DNA of 64,000 bases from Ostrinia nubilalis (Eukaryota; Arthropoda; Insecta; Lepidoptera; Crambidae): assembly GCF_963855985.1 (NCBI RefSeq), contig NC_087106.1:4633001-4697000 (forward strand), given 5' to 3'. The notes beneath the pieces are model-generated. The model had not been told where the DNA came from and ran no database searches. It saw nothing but the letters and a program-made list of their open reading frames with translations. The translations under genes and the position numbers were made by a program. Positions 46,910 through 58,369 of the stretch are shown in pieces; position 1 is the first letter of the stretch, and each line of letters begins with the position of its first letter.

Positions 46910-47881
46910 TAGGGTTTCTGCTCGAGCTTTCTCGAACTCGAGAAAACTCGAGAAATTTGGCTTCATTCGAGACGAGAAAAAAATTACCGGAGCTCGAGAA
47001 TTCTCGAGTTTCGATTTTGAAGCTTTAATATTCTTGAAAACCTATTTTCTTAGATAAAATTAAGATTTTAAATATTTAATAGGTTAACGTTGCTTTTAGA
47101 CTGGCCTAGTCTTTCCTTTTTTAACTGATTTGTATTGCAAGTAATGATCTCAATCGAAACTAAGTATTAATGTTCACCTACGAGTATGCTATATTTATTA
47201 TGTATGTTTAACTCTGACTGATTTAAAGACTGAAAAATTTGTTAACTGTCTGTTAGGTTAGGTACTCGTGCCTCCTCGTAAAGTTTATTGAAGTCGTTTT
47301 CTTTAAGAAATTTAAAAATTTATCAAGTAATTTAAAAAATTATCGAAAAGTTTTTTATGTTTTTTTATTAAGTTAAAAAATTGTTTATAAGTACTTAAAC
47401 GTTATTCTGAACTTTGTTACGTCTTGTTTGAATAGTGTAATTGGTACTACCGTTCTATTCACGAATAAAATAAATAAATGTTTATAAAAAAAAACTATTT
47501 ATCGTAATTTTGCTATTTGGACTTGTGTTCTTTGGAAAACAAGCGATTCAATTATAGCTCCAGATTTTTATTGTTATTTATCCTTAAAGTACACGCGACT
47601 TTATGACTTTTGTTATGATTATGATTATTAATATTAATTATGAAAGAAGATTTTATTTTTTTGTTTCTTTCCTTACCAAAATAAGTGGTACTAAATTCTA
47701 ATATTGATTGTTGTGCAATAAAAGTAGGTATATTAGATTAAAAAACCTATGTTTTTATTAAATTTCAACCGATTTCGACAGTTTTAATTAAAAGACTCGA
47801 GACCCGAGAAAACTCGAGACTTTGACCTCGAGAATTCTCGAAACTCGAGAAAAAAAATAGGTCGAGAAATCAGAAACCCTA
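46910..47881. mobile_element. 972-bp hAT-like non-autonomous element
   Basis: The inverted termini TAGGGTTTCTG and CAGAAACCCTA are perfect over 11 bp. The 8-bp duplication CTTGTTAT is exact (46902-46909 and 47882-47889), the hAT signature. Both subterminal regions are packed with CTCGAG/CTCGAGAAA words (46920-47005 and 47795-47870). The interior is AT-rich with no transposase frame. Confidence 0.85.
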
Positions 47882-48011
47882 CTTGTTATGTTGTCGCCAA
47901 GTCGAGCAAAAAACCACTCTTTGACATGTTTGATTTATAGGTATGTTGACGATCCCTGCAAATTAATTTGAATTTTTAACATAAATACCAATTTTTTGGC
48001 ATTATTTCGTA

Positions 48012-48060
48012 CGCCCGTATTCACAAACATTACTATGAAGTTTCACAGTGCGCGAGAATC
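48012..48060. mobile_element. MITE family 3, end fragment
   Basis: CGCCCGTATTCACAAACATT and CACAGTGCGCG match the reversed end of the family. The rest is missing. Confidence 0.55.
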
Positions 48061-48241
48061 CAGTCGTTTTTCTTGTAAACTGATCATCATCAGGACGTTT
48101 CGTTTACAAGATAAATAGAGTAGGTAATATTTGATTTTTATTAATTATAAATTCTTGTTTTCTCATTAATTACAAAGAAAACTTTAAAAACTATTTGGTA
48201 TCCTAGCTAGAAAATTACGTATTATTAACTACTCTACTTTA

Positions 48242-48347
48242 TGCTGTGTTGCACCATCTAACAAACGTCAAAAATCTGTCAAACTCCATACAAAAAACAT
48301 CGGTTGTCGTTATAGTTACCGTCAAAGTTAGGTGGTGCAACTCAGCC
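48242..48347. mobile_element. MITE family 1 copy with TTA duplication
   Basis: TGCTGTGTTGCACCATCTAA to AGGTGGTGCAACTCAGCC with TTA at 48239-48241 and 48348-48350. The core carries CATCGGTTGTCGTTATAGTT. Confidence 0.75.
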
Positions 48348-48359
48348 TTAATTTGTGTT

Positions 48360-49120
48360 GGCAACACTCGTAACTAACAGTTTGAACAGTTGCATTAAAA
48401 GCAGGCCTAGTTAGTATCTAGATCATAAAGCTTGACTTGCTTGTCAAACTTTATAACCCGAGCTGTAAAGTCATAGCATCGACATAGTTGCGAAGGCGAT
48501 CTGGATTGTAAAATCTGCACATTATTAATAATGTGGGACTATTGGGCCAATAAATGTAATAGAATTATTGCTTGTTGAGGCTATATTTGGATTTTATATG
48601 TGTTAATTTGGTTACGATGTATGTGTATAACTCAGCAGTAAAAAGTAGGTGTTTGAAGAAAATTAACATTATTCAGTTTAAAATAGACCAGTGTAGAGAC
48701 ATGCCCTTAATATTATCAAAATCTAAAATTAAATATCTTGATTTGTTCAGACCGATAAATTAGTTTTTACAATTCGTCAAATGCTCTTATGGAGCCTTTA
48801 CATGTTTCATTTTTTTTCCCCTACCAGCGCGTAACGCTTCGAGACAAACACTTGACAAGTGCTGATCATCAGTACATAATCATTAATGATGATGAACTGG
48901 ATAAGTCATAGGAAAAAAGAAGAAGTAGAACTTCACTTGGAGTAAACAAACTGCACAATAAAACACCCTTTGACCTAAAAAGCTCTTGTCCACTCCACAA
49001 AATTACACTCAAACCCTCCCAAATTTAAATTACCTCATTTCCATATCTTAGCTGACCAAGTCCTACTTCTCGGGACCTCCATATTATTCCCATCCATCAT
49101 AGCACGGTGGCTTAAATAAT
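48360..49120. other. Unassigned DNA with one shared repeat
   Basis: 48775-48890 resembles 24868-24975 (GGAGCCTTTACAT, then AGACAAAC), so both may be fragments of one repeat family. No gene is recognised; the 63-codon frame at 48572-48763 has no motif. Confidence 0.35.
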
Positions 49121-49124
49121 TTAC

Positions 49125-49358
49125 ACTAATATTATAAAGCTGAAGAGTTTGTTTGTTTGGTTCAACGCGCTAATCTCAGGAACTGTTGGTCCGATTTGAA
49201 AAAAATATTTTTGTGTTGGATAGCCAATTTATTGAGGAAGGTTTTTAGCTTTATAACATCACCCTACAGCCAATAGGGGCGGAGCAGTAAAGAAAAATGT
49301 TGCAAAAACGGGAAATATTATCCTATTTTCACGCGTACGCAGTCACGGGCACAGCTAG
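49125..49358 (+). mobile_element. Helitron-like repeat ending CTAG
   Basis: It begins ACTAATATTATAAAGCTGAA, has ACTGTTGGTCCGATTTGAAA in the middle, and ends CACGGGCACAGCTAG. Start and end style match the 33747 element but the body differs. A further diverged relative starts near 53890. Confidence 0.5.
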
Positions 49359-49379
49359 TATACCACTAATGCTTGTCAT

Positions 49380-50730
49380 TTATGAATTTTGTATGGCACA
49401 CGCTAGCATTATCGAGTTAAATGTTCAGTTTTCGTCGTCTCTATCACTCAGCCTGGATTGAGGTATGAGTAAGGAAGACAGATAGAGCGGGTTTATCTAA
49501 ATCTTTTGACGTTATAGATCTTTTATGACGTAGATTTGTTTCGATCGTTGTTGTTACTTACACTGAGAAGTGATATGGTGAAAGCAATTTTAATCTAGGT
49601 GGCAATAAGGCAGTGAATAAGAATGAATAGAACTGAGTAAACTGCATCCTCCCTCTTAGATCTCCCCATGATTTGGGTTCACTGATCACTCAAGTGGGAT
49701 TGAGATGTACTACACAAAACATTTAGTGCTGATTTATCTACTGGCTCTAAAGAATCAGTACCAATAACTTTTTTAGTTCAAACATAAAAAGAACCATTTT
49801 ATTACATGGTCAATAAAACGGTCACAGTCAAAACCCCATTCCCCGCTCGCGTGCACCAAACAAGTCATAAAGCCGTTACAAATCAAAAATTCGAATCCCG
49901 AATCTCGGTTCCACATCAAATTCCTTCCTGAAGTCCCGAAAATTCCCAATTTGCTTCACCCCACGGAGTAAAAAGTACAAATTCCTGGCTCCTTGACCGT
50001 ACGTTTACAATCTGGGTTTTATTAAGCATATCCTGTGCGGCCGGACGCGTGCGTGCGAGTACCTTACAGCATGAATACTAATTTAGGGTGCGAGCATGAG
50101 ATTTGTTTTGATTTGGTTGAATTTTTACTAAAGCTTCAACCATACCAACGCGTGCAGATCGCCATCGCCGACGCGATCATAGGCCAAGTCGCGCGGACTG
50201 TCATGGGTCGCGCGACCTGTCTTCTTCTTCTTCTTCATTTGTTGATGGCGATGGCCTTGCGCGACCTGTCATTGGCCTTTGATCTCGCGGTGCGGTTGAA
50301 ACATAAAGAAAGGTGTAGGTAATATGAGTGCGTAGGTAGGTAACATATACTGCCTCCTTATTCCGTCTGGCCAGTGCAGTGTGGGGTGAAAGCCAAATCC
50401 TCCATTTGCCTCTGGTTTTCAGATAGTTCTACAATGTAATTTATGTGGCCGTCGGTTACAAATAAGATAACTAGGTAGTACCTAGATAAAATGGCGACTT
50501 GATTGAATCGAAACCCCCACAATGGAAGTTACATTGTCAACAAGAACAAAAGACTGCCAATACTGCCATTTATCCAAGAACGTGAGGAGTGTTTTTAAAA
50601 GCATCATGATTTATCAGCATGTGTGGCCACGTGTGGGTATTATATTTTTTTACATTAAACCAACGGGTTCTGATGCAAAACTGTACTATAGTAAGACTGT
50701 GACATGAGCATAAATTCTTGAAATATATTC
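49380..50730. other. Unassigned DNA with GC-rich repeat at 50138-50300
   Basis: The patch GCAGATCGCCATCGCCGACG shares words with 8580-8640, suggesting a low-copy dispersed repeat; it includes a CTT microsatellite at 50220-50238. The 95-codon frame at 50035-50322 is likely incidental. Confidence 0.35.
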
Positions 50731-50733
50731 TAA

Positions 50734-50885
50734 CGCCCGTATTTACAAACATTACTTACTATGAGATCTTACAATGCGCGTGGACGCACAGAGTTACACA
50801 CGAACCAATCACAGAGCTCTTGTGAACGCTGTGCGTTCGATTTGCTACTTCACTTAAGCATCATTTGTGAATACGGGTACGGGCG
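50734..50885. mobile_element. MITE family 3 copy with TAA duplication
   Basis: CGCCCGTATTTACAAACATT to ATTTGTGAATACGGGTACGGGCG, flanked by TAA. The right terminal motif is partly duplicated (ACGGGTACGGGC). Confidence 0.7.
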
Positions 50886-50924
50886 TAAGTAAATGTAATA
50901 AGTAAATGCTTCTCCGCGGTTTTA

Positions 50925-51040
50925 ATGCTCGTTTTCACCATCAATTCCTAATTTTTAAGTGACCTATAAAAACAAAATTCCTTTTATGTGTTACCGTAGC
51001 GGTCACTTAAAAATTAGGTTTGATGGTGAAAACGGACATA
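50925..51040. mobile_element. MITE family 2, second copy
   Basis: TGCTCGTTTTCACCATCAAT to TGATGGTGAAAACGGACA with TAA outside both ends. The central part is similar to the 31441 copy but partly inverted. Confidence 0.7.
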
Positions 51041-51275
51041 AGTCTCTCAAACACGACGTGATTCATCTGCATGATGAACATCAATATAACGTTATAGGTA
51101 ATAATAAACCTCCACAATAATCGTCCAAGCAGCCTTTAGCTAGTGCGGTAATCTAAGCGATCGTGCGCACTGATAGCAGGATTGGCGGTTCGCGTGCTGC
51201 GGATTGGGCCTCGACGCACACCCATCACTGCCCACACAGCCTGAATAATACAGACAGGTATTATTATAAACTCAC

Positions 51276-51330
51276 CTGTAACTTTCGGTTTCGTTGTGAG
51301 ATGCCTTCACGCCGAAGCAGACTCCAGAAG
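51276..51330 (-). other. Candidate 55-bp internal exon
   Basis: On the minus strand TATGTTACAG (acceptor) precedes 55 bases that end TTACAG before GTGAGTTTAT (donor). Two of three frames are open: one gives SGVCFGVKASHNETESY, the other FWSLLRREGISQRNRKL. The base composition is more GC-rich than its surroundings. It is not assignable to kibra, whose stop codon is upstream at 55084, and could belong to another minus-strand gene or be a chance match. Confidence 0.35.
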
Positions 51331-51339
51331 CTGTAACAT

Positions 51340-53190
51340 ACTTGTCAGTTCAAAAATTTTAAAAATGGACTACTGTGTCTATCTTACAACTCTAAAAATT
51401 GCTAAGGTAACCCTTTTTTAAAGAACAATAAATCATCAAATCCAATTGTCCTTTTCAATAGTATCCATAATAATTAAATTAAGCTTTTATGGTAGTACTT
51501 ACGAAAGAAATGATCTCATCTGGAAAACTTAAAGCACCAGGGTAATTCTCACATAAAACAATTTTCTATCTTGTAGTTTTACCGACGTCGCATTATTTAT
51601 AACTGAGGCGATAATTATGTTGCCAACAAGACTGTATGTGATTGTTAAAAACTAGAGAGGAATTAAATGCTCTCTTCGAGTTTTGAGTGAAGTGTGCTGG
51701 CTTATTAATTTGATCTATGGCTCAGCATTACGACCCTACACATAATTACACTTTTGGACGGAGAAATATAACGAAATAGCCAAATGACTTCTAGGTGACT
51801 TACACAGAATTATTTGGAGCATATTTTTGACTGCAAATCTTTTACGTCTAGCTACTTTGGGTGACCAACTTTATAGTTTGGACATAACTTTATTTTACTA
51901 TAATAATACGGGGTGTTAGTTACATAAAGTAATATTGGCAAAAGCATGAATTTGGAAAATTGAACTCGATATAGAGTTAGTTAGACAAGTAGAGATTCTT
52001 CTAGTTGTTAAAACTCTAATTCATTTTCATTGGTCAATGTACATATTATGTACGGCATAGTGTATCGGTGTATTGAAACATACATTATAAGAAGTTGCAG
52101 TATATTTGATGCATTTTTTATATAAAAACGTGTAGTGTGGTATGCTGACGATAATTAAAATTTCTGGTAAGAAATTCCATTAATTTTAATTCTAGGTCTA
52201 GTCTAATATCACTGTAATTTGACCGACTGCTACTGTGTATGTTTTAATAATAGCTGTAATTACTAAAGGCATGTAAAATCAAACAAGAGAGTATAATTTA
52301 TAATTTTTATTTTCATTTTTTATTTATATCAACCTGCTATCGTCAATATTGGCATCTTTACGAAATATAATATTCCCTTTCTTTTAATGGAAGAATTAAA
52401 ACAAGGCTTATTATTAATTTGGCAAATCCAAATTAACCTCATAACAATTACAAAAGTAGATATTTATAAAACATAAATGTTTATATAAAATATACATTTT
52501 TTACAAAAATGTAACATTATACAGCTAATTCACTATGAGACTATCGTTCTGTTATAAAAAATACTTAACATCAACTAATATTGCTAACAATTAATAATTA
52601 AATGAACAAAATCAGAATACAGATATGCAAATTGTTGAAGTATTATTTTCAGATTATTTACAAGAGAATTATGCGCTAAAATAATATTAAATATCATACA
52701 AAATTTACAGTAAAATAATTATGTTAATTTAATCTACCTAACATACAGGGTGAGAACGAAAACGAGTTGAAATCAAATAGTATTTTACTGATGACAATAA
52801 AAATAATATAATAGTAGTATATTTTCGTCTCGCCCCATGATAAAGCTAATGATATTTCAAAAATAACATACAAATGACGATGAGATATCAACCAAGTACA
52901 TGTTCAGATCTCTACACATTATGGAATAAAACTAGGACAAGTACATTCAATATTGCACGTCAAAACGTTTTAAGCGCCCGCGTTTACGTTCAAAATATCC
53001 ACAAAACATCTTGGACCCAGACAGACAAGTCATCGACATAGGACAGGTACCGAAAATAGTTACACCCTGTATTTATTTCGCTGTTATTCAATTAAAAATA
53101 CACTTCACACGGTTATTGATTCATGATTTATATTAATCAAAAAACATTGATGCAGATCAGGTTTTCTCAAAGTTATAGTAACGCGTATCT
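51340..53190. other. AT-rich DNA without recognised genes
   Basis: No frame, RNA gene or bounded repeat is supported. Part of the DNA right of about 52.3 kb could be distal kibra 3' UTR or downstream DNA. Confidence 0.35.
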
Positions 53191-53197
53191 CCGTTAG

Positions 53198-53401
53198 CAG
53201 GGCCGGATCTACATATGGGCTGATTGGGCTGCAGCCCAGGGCCCCGGGGTTACAAGGGGCCCCCAGATCCCGCTAAAAAGTAGGCCATAATTTGTAAAAA
53301 AAAATAGTTGTCTATAAAGTCGGTTTACGGACGATATTTTTACGTGACAACGTCATAAGAAGTTTCAGCCCAGGGCCCCACAAATTCACGATCCGGCCCT
53401 G
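53198..53401. mobile_element. 204-bp hAT MITE with exact 8-bp duplication
   Basis: CAGGGCCGGATC and GATCCGGCCCTG are perfect inverted termini. TCCGTTAG is duplicated at 53190-53197 and 53402-53409. Subterminal AGCCCAGGGCCCC is present near both ends. Confidence 0.9.
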
Positions 53402-53889
53402 TCCGTTAGATTTGCAAGACAATAAAATCCCATTTACGATGAGACCAAAAAAGATGTTTAATGTGATTTCTGTCACAAATTAAGATTTTTTTTCTCTTTC
53501 TAACATTAATTGAATTCCAATATTTGTAGTCCCAAGAATACACGTACTCTACTTTGAAAAAACCTGTGGTGAATCATATAATGACACTCTGGATATACAG
53601 TTTATAAATTATTTAAAATCTGGGCCCGCGTAAGGAATGAAAAAAAGACTCCACACACACGCCAAATGGACTCAATTCTTAAGCCTGTATTTACAAAGCG
53701 TTCTTTTTGGCCTGACAAGTCTATACTCGGTGGAGATTTTCTTAACATATCTCTCATTTTCATTTATCTACAGTCCAGTTTTTAGTTATACATTACGATT
53801 GTTAAAAATAGTTTATGATCATTATAAATTGGGTAAAGATAATATGATGACAAATACCTGCATTATCTATCTATATCTATCTATTTAAA

Positions 53890-55083
53890 TAAAAATGAAT
53901 TGCTGTTCGTTAGTCTGATTAAAACTCGAGAACGGCTGGGCCGATTAAGCTGATTTTGGTTTTAAAATGTTTGTCGTAGTCCAGGGTAGGTCTAAACGGT
54001 GAGCAAATAAGGAAAAATTGCGATGGCTTATTTATTGCCTTTAAGGCGGAACAGAGTTATAGAATAAATTTTCGTTTTATACTGGGTATATTTTTCTAAT
54101 GTGACTTCAGAGAATCCTGTACTTTAGGTTTAGTTTTCAATAATGATCTAACTAAAAACCGGACTTCACAGCAGATCAACTATTTCGGTGGGCAGTCGCT
54201 TATGTAGATATATTTACGTATTTATATACAATGAAATAGTCTCCACTGTCGAATAAAAATAGTGTTTGGCATAATATTTTGTGACTCTCCATACACCTAT
54301 TTTGTACCTAAATATTTTCCTTGATATTTGCCGACCTATGGCACTATGCAGGCTGCTATTCTGAAGGCACCTACGACTTTAAGGCACTTTGCGTTTGTAC
54401 AATACAATATAACATGGTTACAAAAACTGATGTATGATATAAAATGATATCTCAGAAATTGGTATTTATGTTAAGTAGATCGATTAGTTGATATGTTTTG
54501 TCTGACAATATAAAATAGGCAGTAAGTTAGTTTTGAGGACACTAAAGCTGTATCATAGTGACAATGTGTGCAACGTTGCACGACGTTGCCAATGATTTGT
54601 CACACAATGATGCCTGTCACCGTTGCCTAGTGTACTGACTTCAAAAATATTTCAATCTGAGCCAATTTCTGAGGTTTTTCAATCCCTGAACTCTTATGGC
54701 ACTCCTTTTTGCACGTTACGTACTTCGCTCAGAGTCCTGATACAATATATTAAATACATCACCAATAACAAATACATAGCGGATATAACATATATTTTTC
54801 AACTTCAGTCTTCATTCCAGAAATCTCAATAGGCATTATAATCACAGTAAATATTTATTTGCAAATTTTATGGTGCCATTTTAACCAAGGCCATACTTAT
54901 GAGTTATTTTGAATCGTTTCCAATATTACTAAAATAAATAGTTTTGGAAATATATTACTTAGCGACTCTCTAAAATGAGTTAAAATATTACACTAAACTA
55001 TTATTAAATACCGATGTAATCGGAGTAAAAAAATTGGCCAGCCAATTTGATTAAAAACAATTCAAAAGTAACCCAATCATCTT
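53890..55083 (-). other. Probable kibra 3' flank, including 3' UTR
   Basis: The kibra stop codon is at 55086-55084 on the minus strand. AATAAA on the minus strand (TTTATT at 54854-54859) about 225 bp downstream is a possible polyadenylation signal. 53890-54000 looks like a diverged Helitron-type repeat start. Confidence 0.35.
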
Positions 55084-55531
55084 TCAAACTTGTACACCTA
55101 GAACTCTGTCAACAACAAATTCATACCTCACCTCTTCAGTCTTGGTTTCTTGCGTTTCATTCGCGGCTTCCATTTTCGCGGGTAGGTTTTCGTAGCACGG
55201 CTCGTTGAGGCAAGGGTTCTTGCACTCGACGACTGTGTTACACTCCGCAACTGTGTTACACTCGGCAATGGTGTTACACTCGGCAACATTGTTACAGTCG
55301 GCAACGTTGTTACACTCGGCAACTGGTGCTTCCTCGTTGTTCTGAGGGGTTGGTTCGGAGCTCTTGACGTCTCGATCCCTGCGCAGCTCATAGAAGGTTT
55401 TGGAAGAGCGGCCATCGGGCGTTCTTCTTTCTTCCAGCTCATCGTCCCATTCGTCTTCGGACACGTTCTCCCCTTCGCCGGGCAGAATGGGAATGGTGGA
55501 TTTGGTGCGAGTGAAGAAGGCCATCTTTTCT
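55084..55531 (-). CDS. kibra: Kibra (WWC family) last coding exon
   Basis: Acceptor TTTTACTTTCAG precedes the first base at 55531. The exon starts in phase 2 and, joined to the previous exon, reads TFKEKMAFFTRTKSTIPILP; the KMAFFTR block is a hallmark of the KIBRA/WWC C-terminus. An acidic stretch SEDEWDDELEE follows. Then come about six tandem six-residue repeats of the VAECNT type (55221-55328), each with a cysteine. The protein ends RVLGVQV, a hydrophobic C-terminus compatible with a PDZ ligand, as known for the family. It encodes 148 residues and the stop. Kibra is a cytoplasmic scaffold acting with Merlin and Expanded upstream of Hippo/Warts. The cysteine repeat is unusual and may be lineage-specific. 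Confidence 0.9.
55221..55328 (-). repeat. 18-bp coding tandem repeat in kibra
   Basis: Six units of 18 bp encode VAECNT-like hexapeptides (VAECNN, VADCNN, VAECNT, IAECNT, VAECNT, VVECKN). Units differ mainly at the third and sixth residues. The frame is preserved. Confidence 0.85.
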
Positions 55532-56216
55532 CTGAAAGTAAAACATTTATAAGTTATGTTATGTAGTTTAAACAAAAAAATTAAACATAGACTGTCTGGT
55601 GGTCGAAGGAGAGAAGACGAAGGTGTTAAAGTACGCACTAAGGTGAATAGGTTAGGCATCAGACTCCTAAGGATATTTAATCAAAATGCCGATCTTGATG
55701 CCGCAGATAATGGTAAAGACAGATTAAGGGGTGACCTAAGGAAAGAAGTCTTCCAAAAGGACGTCTGAAGCATGCACGTGTATAGCGGGGGGCAGAGGTG
55801 GCACGGCCCTCCCTAGAATGGTCTGGTGCCCTCCCCAGGAGTGTCTGAGAAGACTGACTGAGGCGACCTAAAGGGAAGAAGACGAAGGCCTCCAAGACAC
55901 TAGAAGGGGACCAGTTGCTGAGCTCCAAGGGACTAACCAGTAGACGACGGAGAAGACAGATCGAAAGGCGACCTAAGGCAAGGTCCTCCAAGACACAAGA
56001 GACATCTGATTCTTTAGGAGAGAAGTTAGTAATCCTCAAAGGCATTCACTTTAAAGTGACCAGGTCGGGCTTCCATGGAGCCGGATAGCAGGCGTCTGAG
56101 AAGACTGAGGAGCGACCTAAAGGGAAGAAGACGAATGGTGCTGGACTCCAAGAGACTAGCCAAACAGCTTCTTAGAGGTGATCTAAAGAAAAGAACTAGT
56201 CCTCAAAGACACTCAC

Positions 56217-56366
56217 TTGAAGGTGACGAGGTCAGGTTTCCTGCCGCCCTGGCGCGAGCGCCGCAGCCGGTAGATCTCGCGGCAGGTGCGGTGCAGCAGG
56301 CGCGCGGCGCGGTCCCCGGGCTCCGGCGGCCCGGACAGGAGGCGCCGGAGCGTCTGAGAAGACTGA
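56217..56366 (-). pseudogene. Partial kibra exon copy a
   Basis: 150 bp, open in the kibra frame, ending TTCAA before a GTGAGT donor. A usable AG lies just upstream (GCCTCAG). It has two differences from the real exon in the shared 134 bp, AAG to AAA and CCC to CCT, both silent. Whether it is ever spliced in is unknown. Confidence 0.75.
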
Positions 56367-56687
56367 CTGAGGCGACCCAAAGGGGAGAAGACGAAGGCCT
56401 CCAAGACACTTAAAGGTGATCAGGTGCCGTGTTCTATGGGACCGGCCAGCAGACGCCAAATAAGACTGATGGGAGAAGTAGTCCTTAGACACTTGAAGAA
56501 CGAAAGACTAAGAGGTGATCTATAGAAACGAGGTTCTCCAAGACATAAAGGGCATCTGAAAGAGAGAAGTCCGCAAGGCACTCACTTGAAAGTAACCAGG
56601 TGCCTGGTTCCAACGTTTCAGCCAGCAGGCGTCTGGTGAGAGACCTAAGGAAAGAACTAGTCCTCAAAGAATCCCAAAGGTACTCAC

Positions 56688-56837
56688 TTGAAGGTGACGA
56701 GGTCGGGCTTCCTGCCGCCCTGGCGCGAGCGCCGCAGCCGGTAGATCTCGCGGCAGGTGCGGTGCAGCAGGCGCGCGGCGCGGTCCCCGGGCTCCGGCGG
56801 CCCGGACAGGAGGCGCCGGAGCGTCTGAGAAGACTGA
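56688..56837 (-). pseudogene. Partial kibra exon copy b
   Basis: Identical to the real exon over its last 134 bp, then 16 bp of different sequence with AG acceptor candidates (CGCTTCAG, and TCTTCTCAG inside). The GTGAGT donor is retained. Confidence 0.75.
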
Positions 56838-57261
56838 CTGAAGCGACCTAAAGGGGAGAAGACGAAGGCCTCCAAGACACTTGAAGGTGACCAGTTGCTA
56901 GGCTCCAAGGGACTAACCAGCAGACGACGGGGAAGATAGAACGAGGGGAGAAGTAGTCCAAAGACACTTGACTTGAAGATGACGAGGTCGGTCTTAGAAG
57001 ACTGGACCAACAAGCATCTGAAAAGATATGAAGGGGAGAAGACAGAGGCTTCCTGCGTGACCAGGTCCAGGGTTTCAGCAGCAAACCTTCTACGAACTGC
57101 GCAGGAATCGAGACGTCAAGATAGACTGAGGGGAGAAGACACTCACTTGAAGGTGACGAGCCTGCCGCCCTGGAACGGCTGGTGCAGTAGACATCAGAAA
57201 ATATAGACTAAAGGGTGACCTAAGGAAAGAAGTGTCTGTCTGAAGGGAAGAAGACACTCAC

Positions 57262-57411
57262 TTGAAGGTGACGAGGTCGGGCTTCCTCCCGCCCTGGCGC
57301 GAGCGCCGCAGCCGGTAGATCTCGCGGCAGGTGCGGTGCAGCAGGCGCGCGGCGCGGTCCCCGGGCTCCGGCGGCCCGGACAGGAGGCGCCGGAGCGTCT
57401 GAGAAGACTGA
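57262..57411 (-). pseudogene. Partial kibra exon copy c
   Basis: One silent change (GGC to GGG) in the shared 134 bp. The candidate acceptor reads CGCTTAAG. The donor is retained and the frame open. Confidence 0.75.
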
Positions 57412-57635
57412 CTTAAGCGACCTAAAGGGGAGAAGACGAAGGCCTCCAAGACACTTGAAGGTGACCAGTTACTGAGCTGAAAGGATTAGCCAGTAGACGC
57501 CGGAGAAGGTAGACTGAAGGGAGAAGTAGACCTAAAAGACTTGCTTGAAGGCGACCAGGTGGCGGGCGCCAAGGTACTGGCCAGCCAGCTTCTTAGGGAT
57601 GACCTAAGGAAAGAACTAGTCCTCAAGACACTCAC

Positions 57636-57785
57636 TTGAAGGTGACGAGGTCGGGCTTCCTGCCGCCCTGGCGCGAGCGCCGCAGCCGGTAGATCTCGCG
57701 GCAGGTGCGGTGCAGCAGGCGCGCGGCGCGGTCCCCGGGCTCCGGCGGCCCGGACAGGAGGCGCCGGAGCGTCTGAGAAGACTGA
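57636..57785 (-). pseudogene. Partial kibra exon copy d
   Basis: Identical to copy b over 150 bp. Donor and frame retained. Confidence 0.75.
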
Positions 57786-58219
57786 CTGAAGCGACCTAGA
57801 GGGGAGAAGACGAAGGCCTCCAAGACACTAGAAGGGGACCAGTTGCTGAGCTCCAAGGGACTAACCAGCAGACGCCGGAGAAGATAGATCGAGAGGTGCA
57901 CTCGCTTTAAAGTGACCAGGTCGGGCTTCCATGAAGCCGGATTGCAGGAGTTTTAGAAGATACACTGAAAAACAACCGAAACGGGAAAAGACGAACACTT
58001 CAAAGACACTTGAAGGGAACCAGGTACCAGGCTCCGAGAGACCGGCCAGCAAGCTTTTGAGGGGCGACATAAGGTAAGAAGTAGTCTTCAAAGAAGTCCC
58101 AAGATACTCACTAGGTTTAGGTGACCAGGAGCCGGGTTCTATCAGCAGACGTCAGAGAAAGCAAACTCAGGGGTGACCTAAGGAAAGAAGTGTCTGTCTG
58201 AAGGGAAGAAGACACTCAC

Positions 58220-58369
58220 TTGAAGGTGACGAGGTCGGGCTTCCTGCCGCCCTGGCGCGAGCGCCGCAGCCGGTAGATCTCGCGGCAGGTGCGGTGCAGC
58301 AGGCGCGCGGCGCGGTCCCCGGGCTCCGGCGGCCCGGACAGGAGGCGCCGGAGCGTATAAGAAGACTGA
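58220..58369 (-). pseudogene. Partial kibra exon copy e
   Basis: Identical to the real exon in the shared 134 bp. In the 5' segment CAG is replaced by TAT, which removes the nearer AG. Donor and frame retained. Confidence 0.75.
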
